Source: a virus. From it: a DNA stretch of 36,267 nucleotides. The stretch is taken from the IMG/VR virus record IMGVR_UViG_3300044681_000429, positions 1 to 36,267 of that record, one strand, 5' to 3'. Both the position numbers and the translations under genes were made by a program. The notes beneath the pieces were generated by a model. The model did not search any database. It saw only the letters and a list, made by a program, of their open reading frames with translations, and had not been told where the DNA came from. Of this stretch, positions 28,744-35,756 are shown one piece after another. Every line of letters begins with the position of its first letter. The stretch's first letter is position 1.

Positions 28744-29552
28744 TTCATTTCCTCGATGAGGTCAATGAGTCGTGATGCCTGGCCCTTGGTTAGGTGTTCA
28801 ATCTTTTTGAGGTCTGGCATGTTGAGTAAATCCTGCACCTTCTCGAGCTTGTCCGCATAGGACATACATCCCTTGCCCTGTAGTTGTGCACGTATCCTGC
28901 CAACTTGCGACTTGGTTGATGGTGCATCAGGGTCGGAGATTTCAACCTTGACCTCTTGGGAACTGGGGAACGCATCTTGAATCATCTGCTCCATGAACGA
29001 GGCCACCTGTTTTTTGGCCTGCTCCTGCGCTTGTGCCGGAGCTGTAGACAGCGACTTGAATGCGTCACGCAGCTTTGGCGCATCGCTGTCTTTCAATTCA
29101 TTCATGTCCACGCCAGCCTGCTTTGCCACATCTTGCGGGTCTACGCCCTTCTTGGCGCAGGCTTCACGAAACTTGGTAACAAAGTCAGCGGTCAGTCGTT
29201 CCGGCTTTGGCTGCTCCGTCATGCGCTGCACCTTCTCCATCTCCTGACGGCTGGGCCGTGGCTGGGTCTTGGATGCATAGCGCCAGTTGGCCAACGCCCT
29301 TCCGATTGAACTCGTCTCTGCGTTTTCGACGTGAGACGTGCGGTTTACTGGGCTAGCGTCACGCACCTCTTCGGCAAAGCCAGTAGCCACCGGGCGTGGG
29401 TCACTGATGTCCTTGTAAACCTCGGCCTTGAATACCACCCGGTTGTCGTCGTAGTGGTGAATCGAGGTAAAGATCTGACCGTTGGGGCAGTCCTCCCAGA
29501 ACTTGGCGAGTCGTGCCTCTACTGTCTCGTAGTTGTCCAGATTGAATCTCAT
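28740..29552 (-). CDS. Probable single-strand annealing protein (Sak/ERF-like), 270 aa
   Basis: I start at the ATG at 29552 with a strong AAGGAG upstream, 2 nt after the YqaJ stop; the longer frame to 29774 lies within that gene. Residues 1-100 contain FWEDCPNGQIFTSI, VVFKAEVYKDISD, PVATGFAEEVRD and SHVENAETSSIGRALANWRY. The NAETSSIGRAL block is the hallmark I associate with phage Sak/ERF-type annealing proteins. The rest is a helical, charged tail. With the exonuclease directly upstream it forms a typical phage two-component recombination pair. Confidence 0.7.
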   Translation of the reverse strand: MRFNLDNYETVEARLAKFWEDCPNGQIFTSIHHYDDNRVVFKAEVYKDISDPRPVATGFAEEVRDASPVNRTSHVENAETSSIGRALANWRYASKTQPRPSRQEMEKVQRMTEQPKPERLTADFVTKFREACAKKGVDPQDVAKQAGVDMNELKDSDAPKLRDAFKSLSTAPAQAQEQAKKQVASFMEQMIQDAFPSSQEVKVEISDPDAPSTKSQVGRIRAQLQGKGCMSYADKLEKVQDLLNMPDLKKIEHLTKGQASRLIDLIEEMK

Positions 29553-29554
29553 GA

Positions 29555-30496
29555 TTATTTCTCCTTGTTGGTTACACGGAAAGTGCGGTAGTTGGATTGT
29601 TTCTTGTATTTCGCGGCCAGAGCTGGATGCTCCGCCTCGAACTTCTTGGTGTCGAACGTTGTGCGACTGGAGTTTCTCCACGTGCACACAAGCTCGTCTT
29701 GCACTGTTCCAAACTCGGAGTCGCCCATCATGTCGCACAACTCCGCCTTGGCCAGTGACTCGGCTACCTCGCACACTCTGACTTGTTCCTTTGCGAGCAG
29801 GTAGCGCTCTAGTGCGTCGAGGGCTTGTGGTCCTAGTTCTTTCGTATTGTCTACGCCACCTTTGCCTTCGGGATAACGCTTGGCTACGTGTTCGTACTCC
29901 ATCACCACATTGTCGGGCACTATGCCCATGTCAATGAAGGCCAAGAATTGTCGGCACTTTTCGATGTGCATACGCTTCTCATCGCTGGTTACGCGCTGGG
30001 TGTAAAACGTCAGCTCGAGAGTTGAGTCAAAGATGACCCAGGTAATCTCGTCTACGTCACAACAAATGGCTTGTTGTACGCCTTGCCAATACCAGTGTCC
30101 GGAGAGTTGACCCCGCCAGATCTTGTTCATGGTCTTTTGTTCGTAAACCTTGCCATCCTCGGTCATTGAGTCGATGGTGGCAATAAGCCTGACCCCGGGT
30201 TCTTCGTAACAGTACAGCTCCGATGGTTCGTGGAGTTTCTTGCCGATGATGTCGGACGCCCATTGCCTGATGGGTGGTTCAAGACGAATGCCCCGATCCA
30301 TGGCCGAATTGGTTTCCTTTGGTTGCGGTGGCGCATCTGCCAATAGTTCAACTGCCAAGTCGGCAGCACTGACATATTGGTGCTCGTTGTGTACTGCGGC
30401 AGACGACGAAGCGGCTATGCGCTTTTCGCCTCGCTCATTAATCCACCTATCAACAAGCCAGTTGGCTCGGTCGCGTTTGGGTATGCGGTAATGCAT
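29555..30496 (-). CDS. YqaJ-type exonuclease, 313 aa
   Basis: ATG at 30496 with GAGGAGG close upstream. The core has GIRLEPPIRQW (69-79), then ATIDSMTEDGKVYEQKT with D109, E119 and K121 of the PD-(D/E)XK site, and WYWQGVQQAICC (135-146), the Q/Y motif of lambda-exonuclease-like YqaJ proteins. These degrade duplex DNA ends to give 3' single strands for the adjacent annealing protein. The C-terminal third is helical. The leader upstream resembles that of the GC-rich operon. Length is usual for the family. Confidence 0.85.
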   Translation of the reverse strand: MHYRIPKRDRANWLVDRWINERGEKRIAASSSAAVHNEHQYVSAADLAVELLADAPPQPKETNSAMDRGIRLEPPIRQWASDIIGKKLHEPSELYCYEEPGVRLIATIDSMTEDGKVYEQKTMNKIWRGQLSGHWYWQGVQQAICCDVDEITWVIFDSTLELTFYTQRVTSDEKRMHIEKCRQFLAFIDMGIVPDNVVMEYEHVAKRYPEGKGGVDNTKELGPQALDALERYLLAKEQVRVCEVAESLAKAELCDMMGDSEFGTVQDELVCTWRNSSRTTFDTKKFEAEHPALAAKYKKQSNYRTFRVTNKEK

Positions 30497-30500
30497 CTGT

Positions 30501-30561
30501 CCTCCTCGTTGTTTGTATTCGGGTCGGACTCCACCTTAGCGGTGGTTGCCGATGTTCACAA
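30501..30561 (-). promoter_or_regulatory. Promoter and leader of the YqaJ/annealing-protein operon
   Basis: On the minus strand, TTGTGA lies 17 nt before TAAGGT (30533-30538), in the context CGCTAAGGT. It is followed by a leader with GACCCGAATAC and a GAGGAGG ribosome-binding site. The stretch 30501-30542 matches 25828-25869 at 34 of 42 positions by my alignment. The preceding gene ends at 30563, so the promoter fits exactly in the gap. Confidence 0.5.
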
Positions 30562-30562
30562 C

Positions 30563-30850
30563 CTAGAAAAGGGGTGTACCAAGGTTTACTATTTTTTGCA
30601 CCATGCCCACAGGGATGTGGGTAACCATGCCAATGGTGTCGGGCTCCGGATCTTCGTCCGGGCAATAAGAACAAGTTACCGATACGTAATCCTCGAGCAA
30701 GTCGGGCCATAGCCAACCAACCGAAACTACGTGTTGTGGCTTGGCTTTGTATTCCCTGATGCTTATCCAGCCATTGGATGAATCGAATGCGTCGATCCAA
30801 TGAATCGCCACAAGGGCCCAAGGAGAGGGACTAATCGAGCCAGCAGACAT
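30563..30850 (-). CDS. Conserved actinophage protein, 95 aa
   Basis: ATG at 30850, overlapping the phosphoesterase gene by 20 nt. It reads ALVAIHWIDAFDSSNGWISI, SVGWLWPDLLEDYVSVTCSY and GMVTHIPVGMVQKI. I recognise this order (WLDAFD, VGxLxPDLL, THIPxGMV) from a common actinophage family of unknown function. The gene looks complete. No metal or membrane motif. Confidence 0.65.
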   Translation of the reverse strand: MSAGSISPSPWALVAIHWIDAFDSSNGWISIREYKAKPQHVVSVGWLWPDLLEDYVSVTCSYCPDEDPEPDTIGMVTHIPVGMVQKIVNLGTPLF

Positions 30851-31832
30851 ACTCGCAGGTTACCCTGCCCTTGTCCGGATCGACAAACATCAATCTTTGG
30901 CTGGGTTTTCCAACCGCAGCCACGAAGCTCTTGGCGTATTGGTTGTCCGACTCTGGGCTTCCAGTAACCCAGATGCGCCCGCCATTAGCCATGGTTAGGT
31001 TGATCGGGGTATGGAAATGACCCATGATTGCGTCGTTGAAATCCATGAACGTGGCCCATGCGTTGCACTTGCGCAGAATTGAATACGCCGGAGTCTGACC
31101 ACCAAACGATGGAATCTCGTCGCCATGCACCACCAGCATCCTGTAGTTGCCAATGGTCGCAACTTGGTACCAGTCAGCAGACTGCTGCCATGTCACGTTC
31201 TTGAGGTGCGAACAACGCTCGGAGGCAATCTGATATGCCATGCGATCCACGTTGTCCGAACCCGGCATGTCACCCTTGCGTCCAATGCGCCCGTGGTTGC
31301 CGTACTCGCAGACAACATGCACGTTCTTGAAGTAACCAGAAAGTCTGTGCACCGTTGACTCGATGATGTTGGCAACCGTGAACATCTGCTCAAACAGATG
31401 GGCTTCAACTTCATACTGTTGTCCGGGGAACACCGTAAGTCCCTCAACCATGTCGCCACCCAAAATAAGAACGCAGTCCGATACTGGATGATGGGCACGC
31501 TGAATGTCGGTAAGGCTCATAACCTTGTCCACCATCTGGTCAATGCGCTTGCGCAACACCTCCAAGTTGTAAGAAACGGACACCTTTCCTGCTTGCCAGT
31601 CCGTTAGGTGCACTACCGCAACCTCCGGCTTACCCCGTCTAATGCGCTTTGGCGCTGGCTTTACCTTGATTCGAGGTTGCACTAACGCTGCTGCGCGTGC
31701 ACCCTGGTAGACAGCTTCAACCAAGTCTTCGGTCTTTTTCTTTGCTCTTGCTGCTGCGCGTTGAGCGGTTTCCAACGCACGCTTTAGATCGGCTATCTCT
31801 TGTTCGGCCCTTGCTTCGTCACTTATTGTCAT
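30831..31832 (-). CDS. Calcineurin-like phosphoesterase, 333 aa
   Basis: The ATG at 31832 has GGAGGAG 7 nt upstream and is preferred over a longer frame to 31949 that would overlap the previous gene. Residues 1-50 form a coiled-coil-like helix, then a basic linker. The phosphoesterase core shows VVHLTDWQAG (D78), LILGGDMVEG (D127), EYGNHGRIG (N179, H180), VVHGDE (H236) and GHFHTP (H272, H274). These are the metal-site blocks of calcineurin-like enzymes that cut phosphodiesters in nucleotides or nucleic acids. The first block is D-W-Q rather than the usual D-x-H, so one metal ligand is atypical. Actinophages often carry such genes near replication functions. Confidence 0.8.
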   Translation of the reverse strand: MTISDEARAEQEIADLKRALETAQRAAARAKKKTEDLVEAVYQGARAAALVQPRIKVKPAPKRIRRGKPEVAVVHLTDWQAGKVSVSYNLEVLRKRIDQMVDKVMSLTDIQRAHHPVSDCVLILGGDMVEGLTVFPGQQYEVEAHLFEQMFTVANIIESTVHRLSGYFKNVHVVCEYGNHGRIGRKGDMPGSDNVDRMAYQIASERCSHLKNVTWQQSADWYQVATIGNYRMLVVHGDEIPSFGGQTPAYSILRKCNAWATFMDFNDAIMGHFHTPINLTMANGGRIWVTGSPESDNQYAKSFVAAVGKPSQRLMFVDPDKGRVTCEYVCWLD

Positions 31833-32055
31833 TGAGAATCTCCTCCCGGTACTGCCAAATGGTGTTTGCTGCACAATCGATTCCACGCTTCTTGAGCGCC
31901 CTAGAAATGGCAGGGCAAGGAATATCCCTGTCACGTACGGCTTGCTCAAACTCCTGGAAATCTTTTGGTGGCATCTTCTTTCTTACTTCGTCTATCTTCG
32001 TGCGGCCCCGACCGCCCGCACGTATCTGCTGTTTTGTTTCAGTCAGGAATCCCAC
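31819..32055 (-). CDS. Small HTH-like conserved phage protein, 78 aa, GTG start
   Basis: GTG start at 32055 with GGAGG 7 nt upstream. The product contains GGRGRTKIDEVRKKMPPKDF then IPCPAISRALKKRGIDCAAN and TIWQYREEI. The C-terminal half reads as a helix-turn-helix in which ISRALKKRGI is followed by a recognition-type helix. I recall comparable proteins in actinophages with no assigned role. It overlaps both neighbours slightly. Confidence 0.6.
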   Translation of the reverse strand: MGFLTETKQQIRAGGRGRTKIDEVRKKMPPKDFQEFEQAVRDRDIPCPAISRALKKRGIDCAANTIWQYREEILNDNK

Positions 32056-32344
32056 GACGAGTCCTCCTTATCATGTTGAGACAACCCAAGTATCCAATGG
32101 CATCTCGCGTGTTGTCCGGTACGTCGAGCGCCTTTTTGATTTCATTGCTCAACCGTGACAACTTGACAGCAATCATGAACATCACTGCCTCTTCAGCGGT
32201 GAGTTTGATGCCGGTCATTGCCCGGAAGATATCTGCTGTTCTGGTGTAATCGTCTAGCGGGTGGTTGTAATCGTTTTGCCGATCACCGGTAACGAGGTTA
32301 AATGCCTCGCTAATTATCTCCGCGCCTGCGGCTTGCTGTTGCAT
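32039..32344 (-). CDS. DUF6378-like phage protein, 101 aa
   Basis: ATG at 32344 with AAGGGG upstream. It has IISEAFNLVTGDRQNDYNHP, DDYTRTADIFRAMTG, AVMFMIAVKLSRLSNEI and a final DAIGYLGCLNMI. This is the order of the phage DUF6378 family as I remember it (GDRxxxYG/NHP, KLSR, D..GY). The fold may be related to all-alpha nucleotide hydrolases, which is speculative. Overlaps the 78-aa gene by 17 nt. Confidence 0.65.
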   Translation of the reverse strand: MQQQAAGAEIISEAFNLVTGDRQNDYNHPLDDYTRTADIFRAMTGIKLTAEEAVMFMIAVKLSRLSNEIKKALDVPDNTRDAIGYLGCLNMIRRTRRGIPD

Positions 32345-32480
32345 GTTTCCCCTTGCTAATTAGTTGTTCTGTTTTCTCTATTAGAAACCAGAGTTCGTCT
32401 TGGTCAGACGCCCCTGGGTATACCTTACGAAGAAACTTCGCGAGTTGCTTCAATTCCATTCTTGTGTATTGTTCGCTCAT
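32310..32480 (-). CDS. Small hypothetical helical protein, 56 aa
   Basis: ATG at 32478-32480 with GGAGGGG 11 nt upstream. The product is a charged helix (MELKQLAKFLRKVYPGASDQ, then DELWFLIEKTEQLIS) with an Arg-rich tail. It overlaps the gene before it by 56 nt and the one after by 35 nt, more than usual here, so a start at the internal ATG 21 nt later is also possible. The ribosome-binding site of the next gene lies in its 3' end. Confidence 0.4.
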   Translation of the reverse strand: MSEQYTRMELKQLAKFLRKVYPGASDQDELWFLIEKTEQLISKGKHATASRRRGDN

Positions 32481-32712
32481 TGTCAAGCATCCCCTCCGAT
32501 GCGTGTGACTCTAGGTGACTGGTGAGCCGTTCGTCAACTCGGTCAACTTTATGTTCGATACGATTCTGGGACTTGTAGAGCATGGTGAGAAGACCCCGCA
32601 CATAGGCGTGATCGTCGTGGTTTTCTTTGCGGAACTTGTTAATTACCGCGACAAGGATTCCACCGACCGCCGTAATGGTAGCAACGATGATGCTTGCGGT
32701 GGCCATGTCCAT
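32425..32712 (-). CDS. DUF2746-like membrane/coiled-coil protein, 95 aa
   Basis: ATG at 32712, 1 nt after the endolysin stop. Residues 3-24 form a membrane segment (MATASIIVATITAVGGILVAVI), then a charged coiled-coil-type helix HDDHAYVRGLLTMLYKSQNR and RIEHKVDRVDERLTSHLESH. This is the layout of DUF2746 proteins found beside actinophage endolysins. It may be a holin partner or spanin-like protein. Role is inferred from position. Confidence 0.65.
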   Translation of the reverse strand: MDMATASIIVATITAVGGILVAVINKFRKENHDDHAYVRGLLTMLYKSQNRIEHKVDRVDERLTSHLESHASEGMLDNERTIHKNGIEATREVSS

Positions 32713-32713
32713 T

Positions 32714-33208
32714 TCAAATCTGTTTCACCTTAGCAAAAGCAGCCTTCACTGCCTGTGGTGAGTCCGCCATTTTGGGTGAGATTTCTATGTGTATCCAGTC
32801 GCCACCTGGGGCACCGGTGATCGTGTGGCGTGTGTACTTGGTCCAAGCTTGCCGGTCGCAACGCCAGCCGCGTCCATGCGGAACTGGAAAGTAGTCGAGG
32901 ATCATCTCGATGCCGAGTTCTTCGTTGTTCGCTACGAGAAGTTTGATTAGTTCTCGTGCGTGTTCTCTGCCATCTGGCTTACCTTTGGAGCCAGTCTTGC
33001 GGTAGGACAAGTCCATTGCCCTGCCGGTGGCGTGAACGGACAGCGATTCTTTACCGCGTTTGTTGCGCACGACCCACGTGCCGTTGTTCCACAACGCACC
33101 GCCCGTGAGTTTGGCTACCTGTTTGACGAACTCCTCTGTGCCAGCCCGTTTGCCTGGGGCTGCTCCGTCGCTGGTGCCTGTGTATTTACGCTTCCGAGCC
33201 ACGTCCAA
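32714..33208 (-). CDS. Endolysin, M15-type peptidase, 164 aa
   Basis: ATG at 33208 (a GTG two codons in is an alternative); overlaps the holin-like gene by 23 nt. The catalytic signature is SVHATGRAMDLSY with zinc ligands H59 and D66, and GGDWIHIEIS with D137 and H140, as in M15 DD/LD-carboxypeptidase and L-Ala-D-Glu peptidase families. It would cut peptide stems of host peptidoglycan at lysis. It has no signal peptide or separate wall-binding domain, so a holin would be required; holin-like genes flank it on both sides. Confidence 0.8.
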   Translation of the reverse strand: MDVARKRKYTGTSDGAAPGKRAGTEEFVKQVAKLTGGALWNNGTWVVRNKRGKESLSVHATGRAMDLSYRKTGSKGKPDGREHARELIKLLVANNEELGIEMILDYFPVPHGRGWRCDRQAWTKYTRHTITGAPGGDWIHIEISPKMADSPQAVKAAFAKVKQI

Positions 33209-33419
33209 AAGCCTGGTCGTTCGGGTTGATCCAGCGCAGGACGGGCGGGATGAGGGCTGCGACGAACGCTTTGGCTAGGTCCATTGGTTCGTAGTCGAGG
33301 GTGGCGACTACGGCTACGACGGCTCCGAGTGCTGAGCGTAGGTAGGAGAGGCACATCTGCCATTGCTGGTGGGTGATGCCGACTTTGACGCTTGGCTTTG
33401 AGGTACGCTTCTTTGTCAT
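33186..33419 (-). CDS. Holin-like membrane protein, 77 aa, leaderless
   Basis: ATG at 33419. TAGTCT lies 7 nt before it, with no Shine-Dalgarno, so a leaderless message is likely. Residues about 20-40 (MCLSYLRSALGAVVAVVATL) and 48-63 (LAKAFVAALIPPVLRW) are hydrophobic, with a basic N-terminus and charged tail. Two short membrane segments directly upstream of the endolysin are what is expected of a holin. Sequence alone cannot prove pore formation. Confidence 0.6.
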   Translation of the reverse strand: MTKKRTSKPSVKVGITHQQWQMCLSYLRSALGAVVAVVATLDYEPMDLAKAFVAALIPPVLRWINPNDQAFGRGSEA

Positions 33420-33546
33420 GGTTGAAAGACTAGCACTTGGCGCAGGCGTATTTCTATGCCTGTTCGTGAGCGTGGGTGTAGTTTTGGCTGCTGGTTTGTT
33501 GTGGTTGTTGTCGTTGTGGGGTGACGACGAACTGCCGCTCGATTAG
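33418..33546 (+). CDS. Possible plus-strand membrane mini-protein, 42 aa
   Basis: On the plus strand an ATG (33418-33420) interlocks with the minus-strand start of the holin-like gene (CATG), and the frame is open across the whole gap to a TAG at 33544-33546, which overlaps the stop of the 86-aa gene. It encodes a basic-acidic N-terminus, one long hydrophobic stretch (GVFLCLFVSVGVVLAAGLLW) and an acidic tail, DDELPLD. Only a weak AGG lies 14 nt upstream. It would be the only plus-strand gene in the window. The good membrane profile and precise fit are in its favour; the absence of other evidence is not. Confidence 0.35.
   Translation: MVERLALGAGVFLCLFVSVGVVLAAGLLWLLSLWGDDELPLD
33427..33435 (-). 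promoter_or_regulatory. Promoter of the lysis genes, TGCTAGTCT, leaderless geometry
   Basis: Minus-strand TGCTAGTCT with -10 TAGTCT at 33427-33432, exactly 7 nt from the ATG at 33419, as at 21226. No -35 match 16-18 nt upstream. It lies in the only sizeable gap between the tail fibre and lysis genes, so it would start the lysis transcript. Confidence 0.5.
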
Positions 33547-33803
33547 TTTTCGTCGGCAGGGGCCGGTGCTACGAATACGTCGTTCACCGCATCATAAATG
33601 TCACCGATACCTGCGTACTTGGAACGGAAGTTCGCGTTGTACGAAGTCTGCTTCCAAGTCTTACCTGAACCGTGAACCGAAGTCAGATAGGTGATACCCA
33701 CCGCTTCGCTTTCGTTTCCGTCAGCATCAAGCAGGTTGTGGTTGTCCACCACCGATACTTGATAAACAATGTTGTTGTCATCCAGCCAAGCGAAATGTGC
33801 CAT
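33543..33803 (-). CDS. Tail-region 'AHFA' protein, 86 aa (copy 2)
   Basis: ATG at 33803, 2 nt from the end of the glycine-rich gene. The protein starts MAHFAWLDDNNIVYQVSVVD and has a W-x-Q/RTSxNAN block then RSKYAGIGDIYDAVNDVFV. It is a paralogue of the 84-aa protein at 34696-34950, which shares MAHFA, TSxNANxRxKxAGxGDxYDAxNDVFV. Related short proteins occur in many phages of aquatic bacteria near fibre genes. They may be fibre assembly factors or tip proteins; no proof here. It closes the tail region. Confidence 0.65.
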   Translation of the reverse strand: MAHFAWLDDNNIVYQVSVVDNHNLLDADGNESEAVGITYLTSVHGSGKTWKQTSYNANFRSKYAGIGDIYDAVNDVFVAPAPADEN

Positions 33804-33805
33804 CG

Positions 33806-34699
33806 TTAGACCTTGAACCTTACATAGACGATGCCTGAGCCACCGTTTGCGCCGTATGCGCCATCCCTACTTCCACCACCGCCACCGCCAGTGTTGGCGG
33901 TTCCTGCTGTTCCACTACCGCTACCCGAACCACCAGCACCACCACCGTCTGTCGCTGTTCCTACGGTTCCCCCTGTTCCGTTTTGAGCCGCACCGCCACC
34001 ACCACCCATCTTCCTAGTGGTATTTGCCGCTTGACCCAACCACGACGAGATGTCTATTCCACTTCCGCCGTTGCCACCATTTGAGTTTGTATTGGTTCCA
34101 CCTGCGCTTCCTGCGCCTCCTCCACCATCGCCACCATTTCCGAATGTTCCCGACCTTTTACCACCAGCATTTCCAAACAATGTGTAGGTGGATGAGCCGC
34201 CATAATACACACCGTCGTTCTGCCCACCAGCCGAACCACCTAACGGCTCTTTACCGCTACCGCCGCCAGCGAATCCAATAATGTCATCATCATTACCGAA
34301 ACTTCGTGAAGATAGAACAACACGAGAAGGATTCGCACGACCACCAAATGTTGTATTGCCAGCACCTCCGCCACCAACCACGATGCTTGCGTTAGCGTCA
34401 AGATACACAGTTACTTCCGACAAACCACCAGCACCTCCGCCACCGCCGCCACCACCATCGCCTGCGTTCGTACTACCACTGCCACCGCCGCCTCCACCAA
34501 TAGCGAGAATGTCAAACACACCAGCCTGAGTAACAGTCAAAGTAGCGTCACCCGTAAACTGCAACACACGGTAAGTCACTCCGCCAATAACGGGGTCGGG
34601 CGAGATGGCAGTACCACCCGTCGCCGTACCGTAGAAACCCGTCAAAGTAACCGTGTCCGTTGTCTGCGATGACACATAACCTAAATACGAACGGGTCAT
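33806..34699 (-). CDS. Glycine-rich tail fibre/adhesin, 297 aa (copy 2)
   Basis: ATG at 34699 overlapping the previous stop by 4 nt. The N-terminus is MTRSYLGYVSSQTTDTVTL. Residues 45-65 read YRVLQFTGDATLTVTQAGVF followed by DILAIGGGGGGSGS, a pattern of the Gly_rich_2-type domains in phage adhesins. From there to the end glycine runs dominate, with short NxGG and SxGG strands, closing with GSGIVYVRFKV. Such polyglycine lattices form the receptor-binding tips of tail fibres. It is a paralogue in layout of the 267-aa protein at 34950-35753. Confidence 0.75.
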   Translation of the reverse strand: MTRSYLGYVSSQTTDTVTLTGFYGTATGGTAISPDPVIGGVTYRVLQFTGDATLTVTQAGVFDILAIGGGGGGSGSTNAGDGGGGGGGGAGGLSEVTVYLDANASIVVGGGGAGNTTFGGRANPSRVVLSSRSFGNDDDIIGFAGGGSGKEPLGGSAGGQNDGVYYGGSSTYTLFGNAGGKRSGTFGNGGDGGGGAGSAGGTNTNSNGGNGGSGIDISSWLGQAANTTRKMGGGGGAAQNGTGGTVGTATDGGGAGGSGSGSGTAGTANTGGGGGGSRDGAYGANGGSGIVYVRFKV

Positions 34700-34950
34700 T
34701 CCACTACCTCACTAACACGCGGAACGAACACATCATTGTCGGCATCGTAAGTGTCACCGACACCTGCGAACTTGCCACGAATGTTGGCGTTGATGCTGGT
34801 GCGTATCCAATGACCTGAGATGCCACAAGCGTGAATGAACGCCTGACCTGCCTCATCTGTTTCTACACCGTTTGCGTCTGTGCAGTCAGCGTCACCAATA
34901 ACGAGAACTTCACGAACCACGCCATCTTCAATCTTTGCAAAGTGTGCCAT
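34696..34950 (-). CDS. Tail-region 'AHFA' protein, 84 aa (copy 1)
   Basis: Start chosen at the ATG at 34950, which overlaps the TAA of the upstream glycine-rich gene by 1 nt; the frame extends to 34992 but inside that gene. It begins MAHFAKIEDGVVREVLVIGD and continues GHWIRTSINANIRGKFAGVG then DTYDADNDVFVP. The MAHFAKIE(D/N)G(V/I)V start is familiar from short fibre-associated proteins in many marine and freshwater phages. Its stop overlaps the next glycine-rich gene. Together the two genes make one unit of a tandem duplication. Confidence 0.7.
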   Translation of the reverse strand: MAHFAKIEDGVVREVLVIGDADCTDANGVETDEAGQAFIHACGISGHWIRTSINANIRGKFAGVGDTYDADNDVFVPRVSEVVE

Positions 34951-35753
34951 TACGAAATCACCAGCGTTCCCGTACTGTTCCAGTAGTACCAAGTGTAAGA
35001 ACCATCAGTTCCGTTTACCGTTGTGCCAGTCGTCGAGATCGTCAAACCTGTTGCGTCTGCGGTAAGCCAACGAAGAATAACACGACCTGAGTAGCCAAGC
35101 TGTGCGCCTGCTGCGTAACCAGGGTAACCTAATCCGCCGCCGCCTTGATTGACTGCTTGACCGCCACCTGAACTGCCACCACCGCCAGAACCGATACCAC
35201 GCCCACCGCCAGCGTAAGTGATACTCGTGCCTGTCCAAGTGTTGACTGTTCCTGCGCCGCCGTTTCCGCCTACCGTTGATGAACCGCTAGTTCCAGCACC
35301 AGCACTACCGCCGCCGCCGCCGCCACCCAATGCTGTTGAGCCGCCACCGTTGTATCCTTCGCCTGAGATACCGACACCACCACTTTGTCCAGCCGTACTT
35401 CCACCGCCGCAACCGCCGTCACCGCCCCTGCCAGCATCGGATGTTCCGCCACCACCACCGCCGTTGGCAACATAACCCATAAATCCGCTTGATGAGCCGT
35501 GACTGCCGTGACTTCTGGTGTTGTCGTACGCCGCACCAGCCGCACCGACAGTCACGGGGTACGTTCCACCGAGAAATACTGTCGTCGTTCCTGTGCGAAC
35601 ACCACCAGCACCACCGCCTGCACCTGCGTACACACCGCCAGAAGCACCACCACCGACAAGGAAATATTCAACGTCCAGCGACGGTGCTTCTATGAACGAA
35701 GTCTGCGCCGTTAATGACGACACATACCCAAGTTGCCGACGAGCCGTAGCCAT
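34950..35753 (-). CDS. Glycine-rich tail fibre/adhesin, 267 aa (copy 1)
   Basis: ATG at 35753, 3 nt after the stop of the 120-aa gene. N-terminus MATARRQLGYVSSLTAQTSF shares LGYVSS-T with copy 2. A short VEYFLVGGGASGGVYAGAGG segment opens a long glycine-rich region (about residues 30-215) with GGGGGG runs, then a beta-like GYSGRVILRWL end. The last 40 residues (TGLTISTTGTTVNGTDGSYT and on) are Thr/Gly/Ser-rich and absent from copy 2. Likely receptor-binding fibre. Sequence divergence from copy 2 suggests an old duplication with different specificities. Confidence 0.75.
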   Translation of the reverse strand: MATARRQLGYVSSLTAQTSFIEAPSLDVEYFLVGGGASGGVYAGAGGGAGGVRTGTTTVFLGGTYPVTVGAAGAAYDNTRSHGSHGSSSGFMGYVANGGGGGGTSDAGRGGDGGCGGGSTAGQSGGVGISGEGYNGGGSTALGGGGGGGSAGAGTSGSSTVGGNGGAGTVNTWTGTSITYAGGGRGIGSGGGGSSGGGQAVNQGGGGLGYPGYAAGAQLGYSGRVILRWLTADATGLTISTTGTTVNGTDGSYTWYYWNSTGTLVIS

Positions 35754-35756
35754 CAG

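Noticed and set aside
33886-35475. Dense CCACCGCC-type repeats considered as a DNA repeat element
   Set aside because: They are simply glycine codons of the two fibre proteins on the minus strand.
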